A stretch of 64,000 nt of DNA from the NCBI GenBank assembly GCA_002914845.1, contig JXTC01000299.1, positions 317,002 to 381,001 on the forward strand. The letters are read 5' to 3'. How positions within the stretch are numbered: position 1 is the first letter of the stretch; the number at the start of each line of letters is the position of its first letter. The DNA comes from Trema orientale. Its lineage: Eukaryota; Streptophyta; Magnoliopsida; Rosales; Cannabaceae. The position numbers were made by a program, and so were the translations under genes. This document shows, one piece after another, positions 58,501 to 64,000 of the stretch. The notes under the pieces are model-generated. The model worked only from the letters and a program-made list of their open reading frames with translations, did not search any database and was not told the DNA's origin.

Positions 58501-59501
58501 AAACGCCTCATAATATCGCCTGTTAAACCAATAAAAATCATAATAAGAGAAACTACAAATTAAACAATCTAGTAAATACTACAAAAGTTTAGCATAATGG
58601 AAAGGAATGCAAGATAAACTGTCAATAGTGGCATTAATAATTTTGCAGTTTACTAGTTAAATGACAGTCTAAATCATGATGTGATACTTTCAACAACTTA
58701 GTCTTGCTATTTGATAGTGCACACAAGAAAATGCACCATTCGTGACAAAGAAAATGAATATCAATGTTTCCTCACCAGGAAAATTGACTTAAACCAAAAA
58801 TTTATAAAAAAAATATATAAAAAAAAAGGTCGAATCTCTTCGAAGCAATTATGGTTCCTCAACCACAAGATCAACCTTCATACCACCCTAAAAAAATAAT
58901 GAAAAAATGAAAATAAAGCAAGTCTTTCCTACATTACCTTGCAACCAACAGAGCATAACAAGTTGCAAGTTCTTTTATACCTTTGGTTTTTTGAATGCAA
59001 GACGACAAGAAGTCCAAGTTCGAAGAAAAATTAAATGCCCGATTCCAATCAGCTTCCCTGTATTAAAAAATTCAAATTCCCTAAAGTTAAAGCACATCAA
59101 TAAAGAGACATGTCTCTTTGGTCAAAATAATTTGACTTTCTGATACCCAAAACTCGATTCATAATTCTGATTCTATTTTTCCCTTTGTTTTTTCGATTCC
59201 ATGCATTTTCTCAGCAACCAAACAAAGGGTATAAGTGTATAACTAGAAAGAAGCAATGAACTCACGGATCCGTAACACAGAAACTAGACTGGCTGGCGAT
59301 ATCACGACTGAGAAGAGTAGTGAGATTGGAGAGACGGCTATAGACAACCTGTGTAATGAAAGGAAGAACCGCAAGGTTGTTGAACTGGTCATAATCACCG
59401 ACATCTTGGCACTCCCCAAACTGAACCAATCCCAAAACGACAACACCCAGAAAGAGAAGAACCCCACAAGAGTTGGGAGGCTTAAGCTTCTGAAACCTCA
59501 T
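52582..59501 (-). CDS. ABCG28: ABC transporter G family half transporter of the ABCG24/ABCG28 clade
   Basis: Fourteen minus-strand exons: 59501-59266, 59057-58981, 58519-58247, 58083-58020, 57917-57771, 57556-57522, 57315-57242, 57059-56137, 55404-55108, 54784-54290, 53724-53576, 53349-53060, 52961-52828 and 52738-52582. Phases agree throughout and the product has 1116 residues, close to Arabidopsis ABCG28. The N-terminus has a signal peptide ([19 protein letters not shown]), then a Cys-rich extracytoplasmic region (about 80-300) and a first membrane helix ([13 protein letters not shown], about 303). The nucleotide-binding domain has Walker A GPSGAGKT (542-549), signature ISGGQRKR (649-656) and Walker [14 protein letters not shown] (Asp673). 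About six hydrophobic segments follow from residue 880. Half transporters of this type must dimerise. Arabidopsis ABCG28 acts at the pollen-tube tip; the substrate here is unknown. ABCG24 is the alternative name. Confidence 0.95.
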
Positions 59502-60130
59502 CTGGGTACTGCTAAAACTTCAGGGTTTTGGGGTTTTAGTGGGAAAAATGAGGTGAAAGTGTTGGGAGGAGTAGAGCTCGAAAATGGGTTATGGAGATAT
59601 AATGGTTTGGATCGATGGAGATCTATATGGCATCATTATCATTATTATTATTATCAGTGAAAGTGGGTTCCATGCAGTTCACACGGCCATGTGATATCGA
59701 GAATAACGAAATTAAGAGGTGAATCTAACGCGGGAGAAGAGAAGACCACGTCATAACGACTGCCTTAGGAGTGGCGGCTCATTCCCTTGATTGCCGGCTT
59801 AGTGAGTTCGGACATTTTTGTTTTTGTTTCCCTGTCTGCTACCATAATTTGAGTTTAAGATAAGTTTAAAAAAAAAAAAGAAACTTATTTCAATTTTCAT
59901 CATAGACCATGTGTCTTTGTTTTGATATTTTCCTTTTTTTTTTTAAACCTTGTTGGTTCAGACTTGGACCTAACTCCTAACCCATATGCTTTGTTTTTTT
60001 TTTTTTAAATACCAAGTCTAATCTGAGTCATATACTAATCCCTCTACGAAGTCGGTCGTGCACTGCCTGAATGTTGAGGTATAAAACTCAATTTCCCTGC
60101 CCAATATCCCAAAATATATATATATATTTT
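59502..60130. other. Promoter side of the ABC transporter gene
   Basis: The stretch contains an (ATT)n tract at about 59636-59656 inside the presumed 5' leader, and T runs near 59935 and 59995. No other exon was recognised. Confidence 0.5.
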
Positions 60131-63000
60131 GTTAGGCCCAAAAATTTGGTATTGTAAATAGCAAAATTTTGAGAATTTAAATTGATAAAAGAGACGAAGA
60201 TATTGTTATAATAAATCTGAAATTGTTGCAATAAGTGTTGTTTTTACGGCAACAAAACTTGTGTTTTTCTTAATATGGAAACCTTCTAGAAAGTGTTTAT
60301 AGAGTCTTGTTTCCATATTTGATGATTTTGATAATTATATTGGTGAAATATAAACGAAATTTCGTGTATAATTGTTCAATATGAATAGGATATTTACCCT
60401 ATCAATTTTCAATTAATTCATTTTATATTTACCATATATATCATTAATTACTTTCTCATTCTTTTGTCCTTGATTGATATCTGATTGCCTCTTATTAATT
60501 AATGAATTTGGACAGGTTTCTGAAGTTTATGAAGATTTTCGTGCTTAATTATTACTAGATATTTACTCATCAATTAATCAATTTTTCATTAGTTAATTGA
60601 TTTGATTTGCTGAGTTGTTGTGATTAGATTTTCTGATCTGTTGCAACAACTCCAGATATTTATGGAATGATTGGTTAATTTCCTTAAATCTTGACATTTG
60701 ATTAAGATATGATTTTCTAGGTTAATTATCAATCTTTGGCAGGTTAATTGAAGATTTCCAGCTAGCCAAATCATATCTAAAGAGCAATCATGAATCTGGA
60801 TGTTCCTCTAGTAGTTGTTCAGCAGATTACAACATTTATAGAAAAATTTTGATATTGTTATTAATTCTTTCTTTATTTGATTTCAGCTAATTCACACTAC
60901 CTTAGACGACCAAAGGGGCTAAAATTCACCTATAAAAACTCTGCTACTCCAAGGAATTATTCATGCACTTCAGAGAGAAAAATATACTGTAATAAAGTTT
61001 TTATTTGTGCGCAAACTATGAGAAAAAGAGAGTTTCTGTAAAAGAGTTTTGAGAGTTTGCTTTTGTATGAGCCTTGAATATTCTTATAGTGATTAGCTCT
61101 AGAAAAATCAGTTGAGATTGTAAAAGTCCTTCGGGAGAAGGGCTGGTTGTCTTTGGGAGAAGATAGGTTCTAGTACATCGGAGGGAGTTGGAACTAAAAG
61201 CACGTCGGGTAACAAAGAAGATTGATCCAGCTATTGAAGGGAGTTCAGGAGCTTGGAGTCAAGTAAGACGAGTGGAGCTCACTGAACGCATTGAGAGAAG
61301 AGTCAAACACGGTACATCAAGATATGAGAGAATCTTTCTTGTTTAAATCATTAGTATTTGTACTTTAAAAATTTCTACTAATACGTTTCTTTCTATGGGC
61401 GTGGCCCCATGTGTTAGCCCAAGATTGAGTACCCAATAGGGAGGTGAATTGGATTTTAAAACTTTTTAAGAAACTTTTCAATTATGTAAAACTATATACC
61501 ACTATTTTTAACTTTAAAGCTAAACGAACAATAATACTAAGCATATAGCAATAATATCAAGTAAATTAAGCATACTATATATCAAAAATTCAATCAAATA
61601 GCTGGCAATAAAGTAAAAAGTATAGGGATAGAGAAAATGTAAAATCGATTTTTATGAGGTTCGACGGCTTGTCTATGTCCCCGGCCATCGGCAACTTACT
61701 TCGAGCTTTCTACTATCGGATCAAGATTATGGGCTTGATTAATCATTGTACAAACGGAATGAATTCTTCTTAGGCTCACCCAACCTTTACAATAGTCTTG
61801 AATCCGGCTCTATCATGCCTAACCACGGATTGTTTAGACTCTGGCACCAATCTCATTTATACCAGATTGTTTAGACAATGGTGTCAACCTCACCAACTCA
61901 CAGATTATTTATGACTCTGGTGGCAACCTTACTTATACACAGGTTGTTTATAACTCTGGTACCAACCTCACCTCTCAATAATGATTTTATGAAAATACAA
62001 GTGAACACTCACTCAAAGGACCACCACTCAAAGAAATAATACAAGATAAGCTTAGGTAATTTGAGAACAATACACAATAGATGCTCTAAGATTGGCTTAA
62101 TATGATTTGAAAGTTAAAGTTGAGTAAAAGAGAGCTTTTGAGCTTAGAAACTGATTGGAAATCAATATAAGTTCGTATTCTCTCCTTCTAAGTCGTCAAA
62201 CTTGGCTCTATTTAAAGTTATCTTCAAAAACTAGCCATTTTCGACTGTTACTGGTTGTCTGCTAGAAAAGTGGTCGACTATCCCAAAAAGTGGTTGACCA
62301 TTTTTACTAGCCATTGGAGTCTGATAGTAATGTTTAGCTCCAACGGTCAAATAGCCAGAAACCATCGATGGTTTCTTTGGTTCCTTTTTGGTCGATATTT
62401 TAAATCACATTATTTTTCAAATATTTTTATCACTAAAAATAGACTTTTTGAGGGAATTTTGGCTAGATTAAAAATGATATTTATTTTTAAACTTCTAAAA
62501 TAAAATAACCATTTTAACCTTAAGATAGTTTGAAAATTCTTTTGAAAGTATGAGTTAATGCAAAGAGAATCTATATGCAATGAACTAAAACAAATACAAG
62601 ACTAAGTATGAAATATACCCTATCAAGATACGGTCTTGTATCTTGATTGTTCATCTTCGAACTTGATTATAATATGTCCATATGCATCCATCTTCAAGCT
62701 TAACTCCTTGATCAACTTGAGTTAGAATTTTTAAAGCTATTTCATTATACACTCAAGTTAAATCATTAGTACTAAATCAAATGTTTGTTATCTTCAAAAT
62801 AAGAGTGAGTAAGATTGATACCTTAATTTCTCAACTTTATGGACTATGTTATTGAAAAATTACTGAACCATGTAAAAGTTTCTGGTGTCATTTTTTTTTT
62901 TAATTTCATTATTGTGATTGATTTTTTCTATAGTACACATTCAACTTCAGTGTTGCAACAGTAACAATATAATTCACTGTTGCAACAGCAGTAAAATTTA
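60131..63000 (+). repeat. LTR-like repeat split by an insertion
   Basis: A TGTTAGGCCC start at 60131 is followed by AT-rich DNA. From about 61010 to 61410 the sequence matches the LTR-like fragment at 28064-28440, ending 'tatgggcgtggcccc'. Matching sequence resumes at about 62838 ('ttgaaaaattactgaacc', 'gttgcaacagcagtaaaa'). The interval 61411-62837 is therefore inserted. No coding region is present and no outer target duplication was identified. Confidence 0.55.
61411..62837. mobile_element. Unclassified insertion with an internal short tandem motif
   Basis: It begins TGTTAGCCCAAGATTGAG and interrupts an LTR-like repeat. Near 61825-61980 four degenerate units of about 40-50 bp contain 'a.gattgttta.a.tctgg' and '.accaa.ctcac'. 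There is no coding potential. The right end lies within about 20 bp of 62837, and I could not settle a target duplication or class. Confidence 0.45.
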
Positions 63001-63464
63001 ACTCACTGTCTAATATGACCTATCGAATATGACCCGATCCACATTTCTCACTCTCTCTGATCGAGTCCATCTTTGTCTCCCTCATTGTTTGCATCTCTGC
63101 CAATTCAAGTAAGATCGAACATCAGTATAGCTATGGTTATAATTATAATATTGCACAACACATATCTTAAACCACAAATTACAATTACAATTCAAATTAC
63201 AATTCAAAAAATTAAATTAGATCGGGTTTTTAAAGAGGATAGTAGGTACGTAGAACAAGGATGATGGTAATGATGTGACCAGAAGAAAGTAGGCACGGTG
63301 GAAGACTATCCAAATCCAGATGGAGCAAGACTCGAGAGAACCAACAATACCAGGCCTAGACCCAGACCACACCAGACTATCAATCAAAACGAATCAAATA
63401 ATTAGATCAGCCCTTGATCTAAATGTACATACATAAACATACATATGTGTATTTAAAGCAGATT

Positions 63465-63750
63465 TGAAAAGGAAAGGAAGACGAGATTTACATATGTATA
63501 TCTAAAGAAGAAACGAAAGGGAAGGGAAAACAAGATTTACATATGTATATCATATTCAAGTTCTCTGGAGCAGGGCACATCACAGACTATAGAAATAGAT
63601 CCACTTTGGCAAAGGTTGCAGCAACTAGAAACTATAGTTACCGAGTTATTAACAAATATACAAGAGCGACTATTACCTCATCCTCTCTTGGAACTAACTT
63701 TGCCACAAAAGCTTAAACTAGAAGAAGAAAAATCAAGAAAAGATTGAACT
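63465..63750 (+). pseudogene. Possible retroelement leader and gag start
   Basis: Two near-identical stretches with 'gatttacatatgtatatc' lie at about 63486 and 63533, a tandem leader-like duplication. After them a frame reads IDPLWQRLQQLETIVTELLT and continues to KSRKD before a stop at 63747. This helical, charged segment could be the start of a gag protein. The evidence is weak, and 63001-63464 shows nothing else. Confidence 0.25.
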
Positions 63751-63828
63751 TTTCAAGATTACCCAAAGAACAAATGTTTAAGTTTTTAGCCAATACACAA
63801 AATTTAAAGATTTAATACTGTTAGGTCC

Positions 63829-64000
63829 GTTAATCAGGTATTACCGAATATAATTAATTTTCAATTAATTACGTGAGGTGGTAATGCAGAAATTGTAAAA
63901 ATAATACAAGATATTTTTACTTGGTTCAGTTATCTCCCGATAACCTACGTCCAAGGGGCCACGCCCAGAGAATAAACACTATTAGTAAAGTTTGAATGAA
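63829..64000 (-). repeat. Minus-strand LTR fragment running off the window
   Basis: Read on the minus strand, the end of the window gives 'actaatagtgtttattctctgggcgtggcccc', which resembles 'ctaatacgtttctttctatgggcgtggcccc' at about 61378-61408. It ends near CTGTTAGG at 63829. It is thus another copy of that LTR family in the opposite orientation, cut by the window edge. Confidence 0.5.

Overview
The window is nuclear DNA from a flowering plant, most likely a eudicot. The evidence is five intron-rich or plant-specific genes with close homologues in Arabidopsis, AT-rich intergenic DNA, and dense plant-type retrotransposons and MITEs (small non-autonomous DNA transposons). There is no bacterial, organellar or CRISPR content. 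Positions 50434-51265 are an assembly gap of N.

Layout. Positions 1-5280 hold transposon-derived repeats. Positions 5280-19920 carry a tandem segmental duplication with two intronless genes on the + strand, at 7005-8459 and 18002-19390. Both encode kinase-fold proteins whose catalytic motifs are replaced, so both look like pseudokinases. The copies are separated by a decayed Ty1/copia element (12489-16920) that itself contains two solo LTRs with clean 5-bp target duplications. Copy 1 carries a hAT-like element whose empty site is still visible in copy 2. It also has a 33-bp snap-back duplication in its 5' leader that cuts short an upstream ORF shared by both copies. Positions 20395-34240 contain no convincing host gene. 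They hold a long-inverted-repeat element with a GGAAACC-type minisatellite, two MITEs with 9-bp duplications or their relics, a gag-only copia element, Ty3/gypsy gag debris and other repeats.

Positions 34398-59501 are gene-rich. In order they carry a two-exon DNL/Zim17-type zinc-finger protein (+), a 5'-truncated LINE (+), an 11-exon organellar GET3/ArsA-type ATPase (+), a 3-exon pectin methylesterase with an N-terminal inhibitor domain (-), a large solo LTR containing the gap, and a 14-exon ABCG24/ABCG28-type half transporter (-). All exon joins given for these four genes keep the reading frame and use GT-AG introns. Positions 59502-64000 are promoter DNA and further LTR fragments, one of them interrupted by another insertion.

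The host genes act in unrelated processes: mitochondrial or plastid Hsp70 maintenance, organellar membrane-protein targeting, cell-wall pectin modification, membrane transport and probable signalling scaffolds. There is no operon-like logic. The main interest is the tandem pseudokinase pair with its upstream ORF and leader rearrangement, and a set of transposon insertions whose order can be read from the sequence. I found no clearly new multi-gene system.
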